From: DATAPE01 sp034667525
Lineage (GTDB): Bacteria > Actinomycetota > CADDZG01 > WHSQ01
DNA: 64,000 nucleotides
Direction of reading: 5' to 3'
Assembly: GCA_034667525.1 (NCBI GenBank)
Contig: JAXDJO010000036.1
Span: 82,523 to 146,522, forward strand
Of the stretch, positions 1-10,000 are shown piece by piece. The notes beneath the pieces were generated by a model. It was given only the letters and a program-made list of their open reading frames with translations, was not told the DNA's origin and searched no databases. The position numbers and the translations under genes were made by a program. Each line of letters starts with the position of its first letter. Position 1 is the stretch's first letter.

Positions 1-480
1 GACGGCAAGGTGACGGCTGGGAACTCGTGTCCGCTGAACGACGGCGCGGCGGCCGTACTCGTCATGAGTGAGGAGAGATCCACTCAACTCGGCATCACTC
101 CCCGGGCTCGCATCGTCGCCTCATCCGTCACCGGGGTGGCCCCTGAGATCATGGGCATCGGTCCCATCGAGGCGGTCCGCCGCGTGTTGAAGCAAGCGCG
201 GATGTCGATCGACGACATAGACGTTATCGAGCTCAACGAGGCCTTCGCTGCTCAAGTGATTCCGGTGTGCCGCGAGATTGGTGTGGATCCGTTCGACGAC
301 AAGCTGAATCCGCACGGCGGGGCGATCGCGCTGGGTCACCCCTACGGCATGACGGGCGCTCGGATAATGAACACACTGCTGAACGATTTAGATGACAGCG
401 ATCAGACGATCGGCCTCGAGACGATGTGTGTAGGCGGAGGCCAAGGCATGGCGATGATCGTCGAACGCCTCAGCCGTTAG
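1..480 (+). CDS. Thiolase (acetyl-CoA acetyltransferase family), C-terminal part only
   Basis: The 5' end lies outside the window; 159 codons remain, open from the first base. This is the thiolase C-terminal domain: the NEAFAAQ motif, the GGAIALGHP segment with the catalytic His, and the CVGGGQG segment with the second catalytic Cys are all present. The family cleaves 3-ketoacyl-CoA with CoA in beta-oxidation, or condenses acyl-CoAs. The nucleophilic Cys of the N-terminal domain cannot be checked here. Substrate is unknown, but other beta-oxidation genes (ETF, enoyl-CoA hydratase) lie about 55 kb away in the same window. Confidence 0.95.
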   Translation, partial: DGKVTAGNSCPLNDGAAAVLVMSEERSTQLGITPRARIVASSVTGVAPEIMGIGPIEAVRRVLKQARMSIDDIDVIELNEAFAAQVIPVCREIGVDPFDDKLNPHGGAIALGHPYGMTGARIMNTLLNDLDDSDQTIGLETMCVGGGQGMAMIVERLSR

Positions 481-518
481 CGAACCACCTCAACGGCGTA
501 AGTCCGCCGCGACTCGTG

Positions 519-1868
519 TCAGGCCGCGAGCACTCCAAAGATCCGCCACGAGCCGGGAACGCCCTTGAGCTCGTGGACGCCTCGGTCCTCGAAGGCGATG
601 CCGGAGCCAGCAACAAGGTCCTTTACCGTGCTCGACACGAGCACCTCGTCCGGCCGGGCCAGCGCGGCGACGCGCGCTCCTGTGTGGACGGCGATGCCGG
701 CGATATTGCCGGCGTGCAGCTCGCACTCTCCCGTATGGAGGCCGGCGCGAATCGTGAGTCCTATCGAGTGCACGCCATCTCTGATCGCGACAGCACAACG
801 GATCGCACGCGCAGGGCCATCGAACGTCGCGAGAAAACCATCCCCGGCCGTGTCGATCTCGTGTCCGCGGAACCGTTCGAGCTCCCGGCGGATGACGGTC
901 TCGTGAGCCGTCAAGAGTGCATGCCAGCGGCGGTCCCCAAGCTGGACCGCACGCTGGGTCGAGCCGACGATATCCGTGAAGAGCACGGTGGCGAGGACGC
1001 GATCGGGCTCGGAACCACGTCGCGCGCCGGTGAGGAACTCTTCGACCTCGTCGAGGATCGCGTCTTGATCGCCGACCCACGGCAGGTGGTCGGCGGACCG
1101 TACCTCGACATATCGTGCACCTTCGATCTGCTGGGCTACGTAGCGACCATGCTCCACGCTTAGGGAGCGATCGTGTTCGGCGTGAAGGATCAAGGTTGGC
1201 ACTCTCACCGCTGGAAGAACGTGGCGAACATCGATTAGACCGTTCATCCGCGTCAGCGTTTCTGCGGCCCCCGGGCTGGCGCTCATCCGCAGATACGTCG
1301 CCCACCATCGGCGGAACGCTTCATTGTCGAGCTCGCTCGGCGCGCGCACATCGAGGCCGACCGGTCCTCCCCAATCGTGCGCTATCTCTTTCAGGAACGC
1401 TTCGCCCTCCTCGGGTCGGGTCGCCCACTGGTGGTCGGGTGCCCACATCCGCCTCGCATACGAGCCGATGAGGATCAGGGCGGTCGTGCGCCGCGGATGC
1501 GTTGCGGCGAAGAGGAGACACATCGGTCCACCCTCAGAGACACCCATCAGTGCCGCGCGCTCCGACCCGGCCGCGTCCATCACCGCACGGACATCGTCCA
1601 TCCTCTGTTCAAGTGTCGGCAGTTCGCTGTTGGGCACGCGATCGGAAAGGCCGGTGCCACGTTTATCGAAGAGGATCAGACGCGAGAACGACGCAAGCCG
1701 CTTGAGGAAGGCTGCCGCGCTCGGCTCCTCCCATATATACTCCACGTGGGTGACCCACCCTAGGACGAGAACGAGGTCGCGCGGTCCGTCGCCGACAACC
1801 TGGTAGGCGATATTGACGTCGCCGCTCCTGGTGTAGCGGGTCTCCGGCACTAACTGAGTTTCATTCAT
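519..1868 (-). CDS. Alpha/beta hydrolase fused to a class III adenylate/guanylate cyclase domain
   Basis: 449 residues from ATG at 1868; an in-frame start further upstream would run into the divergent dehydrogenase gene. Residues about 15-280 are an alpha/beta hydrolase with nucleophile elbow GVSEGG (Ser111) and a late His (His261). Residues about 292-449 are a class III cyclase: FTDIVGST holds metal-binding Asp299, and DTAGDGF holds Asp343. The usual substrate-specifying Lys is replaced by Asp339, and the usual Asn of the VNxAxR motif by His395, while Arg399 is kept. Mycobacterial Rv1900c has the same domain order and also departs from the canonical residues. Cyclic nucleotide production is therefore plausible but not assured. 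The hydrolase ligand is unknown. Confidence 0.88.
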   Translation of the reverse strand: MNETQLVPETRYTRSGDVNIAYQVVGDGPRDLVLVLGWVTHVEYIWEEPSAAAFLKRLASFSRLILFDKRGTGLSDRVPNSELPTLEQRMDDVRAVMDAAGSERAALMGVSEGGPMCLLFAATHPRRTTALILIGSYARRMWAPDHQWATRPEEGEAFLKEIAHDWGGPVGLDVRAPSELDNEAFRRWWATYLRMSASPGAAETLTRMNGLIDVRHVLPAVRVPTLILHAEHDRSLSVEHGRYVAQQIEGARYVEVRSADHLPWVGDQDAILDEVEEFLTGARRGSEPDRVLATVLFTDIVGSTQRAVQLGDRRWHALLTAHETVIRRELERFRGHEIDTAGDGFLATFDGPARAIRCAVAIRDGVHSIGLTIRAGLHTGECELHAGNIAGIAVHTGARVAALARPDEVLVSSTVKDLVAGSGIAFEDRGVHELKGVPGSWRIFGVLAA

Positions 1869-1907
1869 GGCTTGCCCCCACGCAACTGGACCTGGAGAAT
1901 CACCGCG

Positions 1908-2930
1908 ATGAAGGCGGCGCGGTTGCATGCCTATGGGCAGAGGCTGGTAATCGAGGACGTCACGGAGCCGACGATCGAGGATCCGTTCGAAGTGATTGTC
2001 AGGATGGGCGGTGCGGGCCTCTGCCGGACGGATCTTCACATCCTGGAGGGTCAACTCCAGGGCCGACTAATGGTCCAGCTTCCTTACGCGCTTGGTCACG
2101 AGAACGCCGGTTGGGTGACCGAGATCGGTTCGGCGGTCACAAATGTTGCTATCGGTGACGCTGTGATCGTGCATCCGCTGATGAGCTGCGGCTTCTGCCG
2201 AGCCTGTCGAGCCGGTTCTGACATGCACTGTGAGAACGGACAGTTCCCAGGCCTCACCTGCGATGGCGGGTTCGCCGAGTTCCTGAAGACCAGCGCGCGC
2301 TGTCTTGTCAAGCTCGGCGCGGACCTCGAGCCGAAGGATGTCGCCGCCCTCTCCGACGCCGGGCTCGCGGCCTATCACGCGGTGAAGAAGGCGGCGCCCA
2401 TCCTCCACCCCGGTGCGAGAGTCGTCGTGATCGGCGCCGGGGGCCTGGGCCACATCGGGATCCAATGCCTGAAGGTGTTGACCGCGGCCGAGGTCATCGT
2501 GGTGGACACCTCGCCCCAGGCGCTGGCGCTCGCCCGCCATCTCGGAGCGGATCACACCGTGCTCGCCGACGGTTCTCATGTGGCCGCGGTCCGGGACCTG
2601 ACGGAGGGCGGCGCCGAGGCGGTCATCGACTTCGTCGGCGAGGATGAGTCGATGCGCGACGGGATCGCCGTGCTTCGGCGGGCGGGCAGCCTCTACCTTG
2701 TTGGCTACGGCGGGATCCTGAAGATCCCAAGCGTCGACGTCACATCGACCGAGCTTTCGGTCATCGGGAACCTGGTTGGCACTCACAACGAGCTCGTCGA
2801 ACTGAGCACTCTGGCAGCTCAGGGACGCGTGAATGTCCACACCACCACATATCCGCTGGACGCGATCGTGGACGCGGTCGAGGATCTTCAGGGGGGCCGG
2901 CTCCAGGGCCGCGCGATCATCCTCACTTAG
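1908..2930 (+). CDS. Zinc-dependent alcohol dehydrogenase (MDR family)
   Basis: 340 residues. The start at 1908 is preferred over 1872 because GGAGAA lies 9 nt upstream and the protein then begins at the family's usual MKAARLH position. Catalytic-zinc ligands are Cys39, His64 and Glu65 (GHENAGWV). The structural zinc loop has Cys94, Cys97, Cys100 and Cys108. A Rossmann motif GAGGLGHIG follows near residue 180, so NAD(P) is the cofactor. It oxidises an alcohol or reduces an aldehyde in the cytosol; the substrate cannot be told. It is divergent from the hydrolase/cyclase gene and convergent with aceE. Confidence 0.92.
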   Translation: MKAARLHAYGQRLVIEDVTEPTIEDPFEVIVRMGGAGLCRTDLHILEGQLQGRLMVQLPYALGHENAGWVTEIGSAVTNVAIGDAVIVHPLMSCGFCRACRAGSDMHCENGQFPGLTCDGGFAEFLKTSARCLVKLGADLEPKDVAALSDAGLAAYHAVKKAAPILHPGARVVVIGAGGLGHIGIQCLKVLTAAEVIVVDTSPQALALARHLGADHTVLADGSHVAAVRDLTEGGAEAVIDFVGEDESMRDGIAVLRRAGSLYLVGYGGILKIPSVDVTSTELSVIGNLVGTHNELVELSTLAAQGRVNVHTTTYPLDAIVDAVEDLQGGRLQGRAIILT

Positions 2931-2974
2931 GATTCGGTGGATCCTGGAGCGGAAACCGAGCCATAAGAATAGTT

Positions 2975-3020
2975 TTCTTGGTCGAGCAGCCACGCATATC
3001 GTGGCTAAGCTCGCTAAGAA
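2975..3020. repeat. Palindromic hairpin element, copy A (REP-like)
   Basis: Inner stem AGCCACG (2988-2994) and CGTGGCT (3000-3006) around loop CATAT. The flanks TTCTTGGTCGAGC and GCTCGCTAAGAA also pair imperfectly. The element touches the stop codon of aceE and lies between convergent genes. A second copy sharing AGCCACGC, CGTGGC and AGCTCGCTAA is at 52001-52049. The T-rich arm is 5' and the A-rich arm 3' on both strands, unlike a normal intrinsic terminator. Confidence 0.65.
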
Positions 3021-5702
3021 TCAGTTAGACGAGTAGGCGGAGGCTCTCTCTGGGTCCAATCCGTAGCGTTTGATGGCTTCGCTGACCACCTCGGGCTTCA
3101 GATCGCCGAATTCGGCAAGTGCGGCCAGCGTGGCGACCACGATCGATTCGGCATCGACTTCGAAGAAACGCCTCAGCGCCTCGCGGGTGTCGCTTCGTCC
3201 GAATCCGTCCGTGCCGAGAGGCACGAACGGCGCCCGCACCCACCTAGCGATCTGATCGGGAACAGCCTTGATGGAGTCGGTAACGCCCACTACCGGCCCC
3301 TCCCCACCCTCCAGGGTGCTGGAGACGAACGGTTGACGACGGGGCTCCTCGGGATGGAAGCGGTTCCACCGCTCCGTCTCGAGCGCGTCGACCCTCAACT
3401 GTTGGAAGGAAGTCGCACTCCAGACGTCGGCCGCCACATCATGATCCGCAGCCAGCATCTCCTGAGCGCGCAGCGCCTGTTGGAGGATGCTTCCCGACCC
3501 GAGGATCTGCGCCCGGTGCGTTCTCTCCTCCGAAGCTTCTCGGAAGCGATAGAGGCCCCTGACGATTCCCTCTTCGATACCTTGCGGCATCGCCGGCTGC
3601 GGGTATGGCTCGTTATAGACGGTGAGGTAGTAGAGGACGTCTTCGTTCTCTTCCACCATCAGACGGAGGCCGTCACGCACGATCACGGCGACCTCGTAAG
3701 CGAACGCAGGGTCGTAGGCCTTGACGGCAGGATTGGTCGAGGCGACCAAGAGGGAATGGCCATCTTGATGCTGCAGGCCCTCGCCGGTCAAAGTCGTCCT
3801 GCCGTAGGTCGCTCCCAGAAGGAAGCCGCGCGCCCGCTGATCTCCTGCGGACCAGATCAGATCGCCGATGCGCTGGAACCCGAACATCGAATAGAAGATG
3901 AAGAACGGGATCATCGGTTGGCCGTGGGTGGCGTAAGAGGTTCCCGCAGCGGTGAACGACGCCATCGAGCCCGCCTCAGTTATCCCCTCTTCGAGGATCT
4001 GTCCCTCGCGCGATTCGCGGTAGGCAAGCAGGTGCTGGGCATCAACCGGTTCGTACAGCTGTCCTTGCGCGGCGTAGATCTTGAAATCCGGGAATAGCGA
4101 TTCCATCCCGAAGGTCCTGGCTTCGTCGGGGATGATCGGCACGACCCGTTCACCGATGTTCTTGTCGCGCAGGAGCTTTCTCAGGACCCGGACGAACGCC
4201 ATGGTTGTTGCCACCGGCTGTCCCTTGGAGCCGGCTGCGAACTCTTCGTAAAGGGCATCTTGCGGAAGCTCGAGTTTCGTTTTGGGCTTTCCTCGCCGCT
4301 TGGGCAGATAACCGCCGAGGGCGTGCCTACGCGCCAGCATGTATTGCACCTCATCCGAGTTCTTACCTGGGTGGTAATAGGCCGCGTCACCTTCGGCGAT
4401 CTCGGAATCCTTGATCGGAAGCTGAAGCCTGTCGCGGAACATCCTCAGCTCGACCTCCGAGAGCTTCTTGGCCTGATGGGTCACGTTGCGGCCTTCGATA
4501 CCCTCGCCCAGCGTCCAACCTTTAACTGTCTTGGCCAGGATCGCCACCGGTGCGTCTTTCAGCTGGGTGGCGGTCGCATAGGCGGCGTACAGCTTGCGGT
4601 AATCGTGGCCCCCGCGTCGCAGCCGCTTCAAGTCATCATCGGTGAGATGTTCGACCATCTTCTTGAGGCGAGGATCCGGTCCGAAGAAATGCTCGCGGAT
4701 GTAGGCACCGGACTCCACCGCATACTTTTGGAACTGACCATCCACAGTGGTGTTCATCTGGTTGACGAGAACACCGTCGGTGTCACGGGCAAGGAGCGGA
4801 TCCCACTCTCGTCCCCACACGACCTTGATTACGTGCCAGCCCGCGCCTCGGAAGATCGACTCGAGCTCTTGGATGATCTTTCCGTTACCTCGCACCGGAC
4901 CATCGAGCCTCTGCAGGTTGCAGTTCACGACGAAGATGAGATTGTCCAATCGCTCGCGCGCTGCGATCGAGAGTGCGGCCATCGACTCGGGCTCGTCCAT
5001 CTCACCATCCCCGACGAAGGCCCACACGCGTTGGTCGGAGGTGTCCTTGATGCCGCGGTGCTGAAGGTAGCGATTGAAACGCGCCTGATAGATCGCGTTC
5101 AGCGGCGATAGTCCCATCGAGACCGTGGGGAACTCCCAGAAGTTTGGCATCAGCCGGGGGTGCGGGTAGGAAGAGAGCCCGTCTCCAAAGGCTTCGGCTC
5201 GGAAGTTATCCAACTGCGCCTGTGAGATGCGGCCTTCGAGGAAAGCGCGCGCGTAGATGCCGGGCGAGCCATGCCCCTGGATGAACACCTGATCGCCTCC
5301 GCCGGGCATGTCATGGCCGCGGAAGAAATGGTTGAAGCCGACCTCGTACAGAGAGGCGGCCGATGCATACGTTGCGAGGTGGCCGCCGATGCCCGTGTGC
5401 TTCTTGTTGGCCCGCATCACCATGACCACGGCGTTCCACCGGATGATCTGCCTGATGCGCGATTCGATCTGCTCGTTGCCGGGGAAGTAGGGCTCTTCTT
5501 CGGGAGAGATGGTGTTGATGTAGTCGGTGGAAACCATGGAGGGCAGGCCGATCTGCCGGGCCCGCGCATGAAGCATGATGCGATGAAGCAGGAAGCGTGC
5601 GCGCGCCGGAGAAGTGTCGATCACTTCATCCAGCGCTTCGATCCACTCGGCGGTCTCGCCGGGATCTATATCGGGGAGTTGGTCTTTGAAGGCGTCGTAC
5701 AT
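3021..5702 (-). CDS. aceE: Pyruvate dehydrogenase E1 component, homodimeric type
   Basis: 893 residues, the usual AceE length. It decarboxylates pyruvate with thiamine diphosphate and passes the acetyl group to the E2 lipoyl domain. The ThDP/Mg motif is complete: GDGEMDEPES at 231-240 and NCNLQRLDGPV at 260-270. ATG at 5702 is chosen over an upstream in-frame start because a -10-like TACGCT sits 7 nt before it (leaderless pattern) and the protein then starts like other AceE proteins. No E2 (aceF) or E3 gene is nearby, as is common in actinobacteria, where these subunits are often encoded elsewhere. Confidence 0.97.
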   Translation of the reverse strand: MYDAFKDQLPDIDPGETAEWIEALDEVIDTSPARARFLLHRIMLHARARQIGLPSMVSTDYINTISPEEEPYFPGNEQIESRIRQIIRWNAVVMVMRANKKHTGIGGHLATYASAASLYEVGFNHFFRGHDMPGGGDQVFIQGHGSPGIYARAFLEGRISQAQLDNFRAEAFGDGLSSYPHPRLMPNFWEFPTVSMGLSPLNAIYQARFNRYLQHRGIKDTSDQRVWAFVGDGEMDEPESMAALSIAARERLDNLIFVVNCNLQRLDGPVRGNGKIIQELESIFRGAGWHVIKVVWGREWDPLLARDTDGVLVNQMNTTVDGQFQKYAVESGAYIREHFFGPDPRLKKMVEHLTDDDLKRLRRGGHDYRKLYAAYATATQLKDAPVAILAKTVKGWTLGEGIEGRNVTHQAKKLSEVELRMFRDRLQLPIKDSEIAEGDAAYYHPGKNSDEVQYMLARRHALGGYLPKRRGKPKTKLELPQDALYEEFAAGSKGQPVATTMAFVRVLRKLLRDKNIGERVVPIIPDEARTFGMESLFPDFKIYAAQGQLYEPVDAQHLLAYRESREGQILEEGITEAGSMASFTAAGTSYATHGQPMIPFFIFYSMFGFQRIGDLIWSAGDQRARGFLLGATYGRTTLTGEGLQHQDGHSLLVASTNPAVKAYDPAFAYEVAVIVRDGLRLMVEENEDVLYYLTVYNEPYPQPAMPQGIEEGIVRGLYRFREASEERTHRAQILGSGSILQQALRAQEMLAADHDVAADVWSATSFQQLRVDALETERWNRFHPEEPRRQPFVSSTLEGGEGPVVGVTDSIKAVPDQIARWVRAPFVPLGTDGFGRSDTREALRRFFEVDAESIVVATLAALAEFGDLKPEVVSEAIKRYGLDPERASAYSSN

Positions 5703-5709
5703 GCCCCCA

Positions 5710-5715
5710 AGCGTA
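5710..5715 (-). promoter_or_regulatory. -10-like element of aceE
   Basis: TACGCT on the minus strand, 7 nt before the ATG at 5702, suggesting a leaderless transcript. Confidence 0.45.
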
Positions 5716-5739
5716 GGACGTCGGGAGCTTTTGGCAAGC

Positions 5740-6951
5740 TCACGCGGTCGAGCGCACCCCTCTCGCCGCAAGCCGCAGAGACAGGCCCCCGATGATGAAA
5801 CCGAACCCCGTAGCGAGCAAGATCCCGAACTTAGCGTCCTCCACCAGTCCCGAGGACTCGAAAGCTAGCGTGGCCACGAAGAGCGGGATCGTGAAACCAA
5901 CGCTAGCCACGCATCCGAGAGCCAGGATGTGTCGCCACCCAACCTCGTCGGGAAGCACGCCGACCCCTAGCCGCACCGCGATCCAGGCTCCCACCGCGAT
6001 ACCGACGAACTTGCCAGTGATGCGCGCCACCAGCACGGCGAGAGCCACTTCAGAGCCCGCAGAAGATCCGATCCGCCCGAGCGCTATAGGAACGCCGGCA
6101 TTGGCGAGCGCAAAGAGCGGCAGGATCAGAAAGCTCGTCCAGGGATGGAGGAGGTGCTCGATCTCCTCGACGACCGCGCCTCCCGATGGGATCGCTAATC
6201 CCAGAGCAACCCCTGCCACCGTCGGAGGAATACCCGATCGCAGCGTCAGCCACCACAGTGCGCAGCCCGCCACGACATAGAGAGAACGTCTTCCGACGCG
6301 TCGATGGGACAGGATTCTGAGGGCCACCAACAACAAGACCGCTGCGATCAGGAAAAGCCAGTAGAGACTCGACGCGTAAAACAGGGTGATGACGATCAGG
6401 GTTCCAATGTCGTCGGCAACCGCAAGCGTCAGCAGAAGTACGCGCAGCCCCTGCGGCAGGCCTCGTCCGAACAAAGTCAGGATCCCCAAGGCGAAGGCGA
6501 TGTCGGTAGCCATGGGGATGCCCCACCCGTGCCCCGCGGGACCGCGAGTCATCAGCAAGAAAATGACTGCAGGTGCCGCCATGCCGCCGAGGGCGGCTAT
6601 AACCGGTAGTGCTGCGGCGCGCCGGTCGCGCAGCTCGCCGCTCACGAGCTCCCGCTTGATCTCTAGCCCAACGACGAAGAAGAACAGAGTCATGAGCCCG
6701 TCGTTGATCAGGGCGCGTAGGTCCTCCGGCAATCCGATGCTGGCGAGATTCCCGGGTAGTCGCCCGGTCCAGACCGAGCGATAGGAGGGAAAGGCCCAGC
6801 CCGCCCAGGCCAGTGCGATGGCGGCAGCAACCACAAGAAAAACGCCGCCGGCGATCTCCGTTTCGAGGAACTCGCGGAGCGCGGTCGACATGCGCGCTCC
6901 GACGTGGTCGGGTTGGGCTCCCTCGTGATCCGGATCGAGCAGCGGTGCCAT
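5740..6951 (-). CDS. nhaA: Na+/H+ antiporter NhaA
   Basis: 403 residues, about twelve hydrophobic segments. It exports Na+ in exchange for H+ across the inner membrane, serving pH and sodium balance. The transport motif ATDIAFALG and the paired aspartates in AVADDIG (equivalent to Asp163/164 of E. coli NhaA) are present, as is the GLEIKREL segment. The start at 6951 is supported by a strong AGGAGGT Shine-Dalgarno sequence 3 nt upstream; a second Met at 6891 would also fit the family. The gene ends 37 nt before the aceE start and is read in the same direction. Confidence 0.95.
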   Translation of the reverse strand: MAPLLDPDHEGAQPDHVGARMSTALREFLETEIAGGVFLVVAAAIALAWAGWAFPSYRSVWTGRLPGNLASIGLPEDLRALINDGLMTLFFFVVGLEIKRELVSGELRDRRAAALPVIAALGGMAAPAVIFLLMTRGPAGHGWGIPMATDIAFALGILTLFGRGLPQGLRVLLLTLAVADDIGTLIVITLFYASSLYWLFLIAAVLLLVALRILSHRRVGRRSLYVVAGCALWWLTLRSGIPPTVAGVALGLAIPSGGAVVEEIEHLLHPWTSFLILPLFALANAGVPIALGRIGSSAGSEVALAVLVARITGKFVGIAVGAWIAVRLGVGVLPDEVGWRHILALGCVASVGFTIPLFVATLAFESSGLVEDAKFGILLATGFGFIIGGLSLRLAARGVRSTA

Positions 6952-7015
6952 ACGACCTCCTGGTGGCAGGTTTCAGCGACCGCCGACCAGGCTTCCCGGC
7001 TCTCCTTGGGTCACT

Positions 7016-10000
7016 CTATGACGACCAGCCCGCGGCTGCATCGGATCCTTGGGTGTCGGCCTCCTGGGGAGGCGCCGGACCCGACAAGAACTCATACGTC
7101 AACGTCAGGGGCTGGCCTTCCGTGACGAGTCCCAGGGCGCGGAGGGCTTCTGCATAAACCTCGAGCTGATCGGCCTCCTCAGATCGCTCGAAATGCCGGC
7201 CCGTTTTGAAGTCGACGATCTCGAGGCCGCCGTCATCGGTCTGGTAAACCGCGTCGATGCGCCCCCGGATCATGCGTCCATCCTTCTTCAACGTGAAGGG
7301 CACTTCGATCATCGGCTCACCCGAGGGAAGGTGAGCGATCGTCCGGTTGCCGTAGCGACTCGTCCATCGTTCGAGGCTGTCTGCCATCCGGCTCGGCACT
7401 GTGATCTCGGAAGGCTCGTCCAGCTCGGTTTCTTCCGGGAACGGAGACATGCCCCGGCTCCGCTCTTCGATCAGGCGATGGACCTCCGTCCCGATCCGTC
7501 GAGCGGCGGTGGGCCGTTGCGGCAGGGGACGGGAGAGATCCCACGCGCTCAGCTCTCGCTTCTGCAGACTCACATACGAAGTAGCGGAAAGCATCTCCGG
7601 GATCTCGGGCTGTATCGCCGTCGCCGGCTGGATCGCAGCTGCGATTACTCCCAGATCACGATCGTGCTGAGCCAACAGAGTCTCGGACATCCGCCTCTCA
7701 ACTTGGGGCAACGAGGCCACCACGGCCCCGACATCCAGTTCTCCGGATGCGACCTCGTCCGCGGCGCGGCCCCATCCTTGCGGAAAGAGATCGTCGTCCA
7801 TGCCTATACGAGGGGTAGGGGGCCATTCACGGCGATCCCCCATCACCTCGAACAGAGGATTCGCCTCTGGTTGCTCGTCCCTGCGAGCCACCTGGACCAG
7901 GCCACGATCAACGAGCGCGTCGAGTTCCTCCCAGAACGGCGACGGCCCCTTGCAGTTCGTGTCCCGTCCGTACCACCACGACGCGGTGACCGCCAAGCGT
8001 TGTTTCGCCCTCGTCAGTGCAACGTAGAACAAGCGCCGCTCGTCCTCGATGGCGCGGTCCCTCACGGCCTTCTCGAAAGCCGGGAGCTTTCCCTCGAAGC
8101 GCGGCAGGTGCTCGCGATCCTCGCGGACTTCGTAGGGAAGCTCGCTATAGGTGGTCAGTGGGTTAGAGGCGCGCGTGTTCGGGAAGATCGAGTAGACCGG
8201 TTTTCCCTCCTTGTTCTTCTTGGCGGCCACCGAAGGCACGAATACGCACTCGAACTCGAGCCCCTTCGCCGAGTGAATCGTCATGAGCTTGATCGAGTCG
8301 TGGTCCGCCGGCTGGGTGGCTTCCATCGTGTCCTCGGCCGTCTCCGCCGCGTCCAGGTAAGCGATGAAGCTACGAAGGGTTGCCTCTCCCTCCAAGGGGG
8401 CGAAGGAGGCGACCTGGTCGAAGAAATTCGAGATGTTCTGACGTGCAGCAGGAGCCGAGCGCGACGAAGAGGACTCGAGAGTATCCAGGATGCCTGCCTG
8501 GGTGATGATCTCCTGGACCAGCTCGAGCAACGGCACGTTCGATTTCTTGCGGATCGAGGTCAAACGTTCGGAGAACGCTCGCAGGCGCTCCTTGGCCACA
8601 GGGCCAAGGTCTTCGATCTCGTCGAGATGACCCAGAGCTTCCGCCAGCGAGTAGCCCACGTCGCCCGGCTCCATATCGCGAGCGATCTCCTCGTCCCCGC
8701 CGGCCAACCGCTTCTTGAACTCCCAGTTCTGCGAAGTTGCCCACCGCGCCAGCAAGGAAAGGTCGCGGTAGTGGATGCGCCAGCGGGGGCCCAGCAAGAT
8801 GCGGCCGAGCCATCGATTCGCGCCGGGTTTCGACTCGAGCGCCCGCAGCCAGGCCACTACTTCCGTGACTTCCGGCGTTTTCAAAAGACCCCCCAAGCCG
8901 ACTACTTCAACGGGGATCTGCTTCTCTTCCAGGGCCTGGAGCAGCATGTCCATCCTCGACTTCGTTCGCACTAGGATCGCGATGTCACTCCACGCCACGG
9001 GGTCGCGCCCCGGCGCGGTCGCAACGCCGTGGAGACGCTCGCACTCGTCGGCGATCCATGTTGTTTCCGCACGTTCGTCCGAGAACAATCCGATCGCTAC
9101 CGCTCCGGTCCCATTTGAGGGCTGGGCGCGCAGGGGATCGCCCGGACGGCGATCGGGAGCGATCTGAGCGACGACCTCATTGGCAACATCCAGGATGTGG
9201 GAGCCGGACCGGAAGTTCTCCGACAGCGATACCCATTCAAAGGGACGTCCATCGGCTCGCGGGAAGTCGTCTGGAAACCCGATGAGGTTGAACATCGTTG
9301 CCCCGCGCCAGGCGAAGATGGCCTGGCGAGCGTCTCCGACGGCCGTCACAGCCCCGTGCGGTCCCACGAGAGCTTGGAGCATCCGTCGTTGGGCGACGTT
9401 CGTATCTTGATACTCATCCAGGAGAACAAATGGAAAACGCTTTCGCAGCGTCTCGCGCACCTCAGCGTTACCGGTCAATACCTCAACCGCTTTGGTGACC
9501 TGATCGGCGAAGTCGATGCGTGATGTGCGTTGCTTGGCATTGGTGTAGGCAGCCACGGCCTGAACCAGCTCTTTGCGTCGTTCAGCTGCGACAACGATCT
9601 TCTCGTCGACTCCAGTTAGAGACAGGATCCGTTCCGAGGCCGCATCGATATCGCTGAGATCAACCATGTGATCGCCCACCGAGCTCGCGAGAGCCAAGGT
9701 CGGGGTGACGATGTAACTCGAACGGATCTCGATCGCTTCCAAAGGCGCCAGATCGTCCAAACAGGAGAGAACCAGCTGCCACTGCTGCGCTTGGCTGAGC
9801 AACCCCGCCTCGGGTTCGACGTCCACCAGGAGTCCGTAGTCGCGCACTATCGCTGCAGCGAACGCGTTGTAGGTCTGCACCGTGACGCTCTCTCCGGAAT
9901 CGTCATGCATCCCGGCAAGCGCCAACCGGACCCGATCTTGGAGCTCGTCGGCCGCCTTATTCGTGAAAGTGAGACCGAGGATCTGGGACGGGGACAAGGC

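Noticed and set aside
2067..2993. 308-codon open frame opposite the alcohol dehydrogenase gene
   Set aside because: It is an antisense shadow; the dehydrogenase reading has complete zinc and NAD motifs.
3333..5111. Long open frames on the plus strand opposite aceE (254 and 283 codons)
   Set aside because: They are antisense shadows of a highly conserved gene; no family pattern and no ribosome site.
7049..8974. 641-codon open frame opposite adnB
   Set aside because: Antisense shadow; the opposite strand carries all helicase and nuclease motifs.
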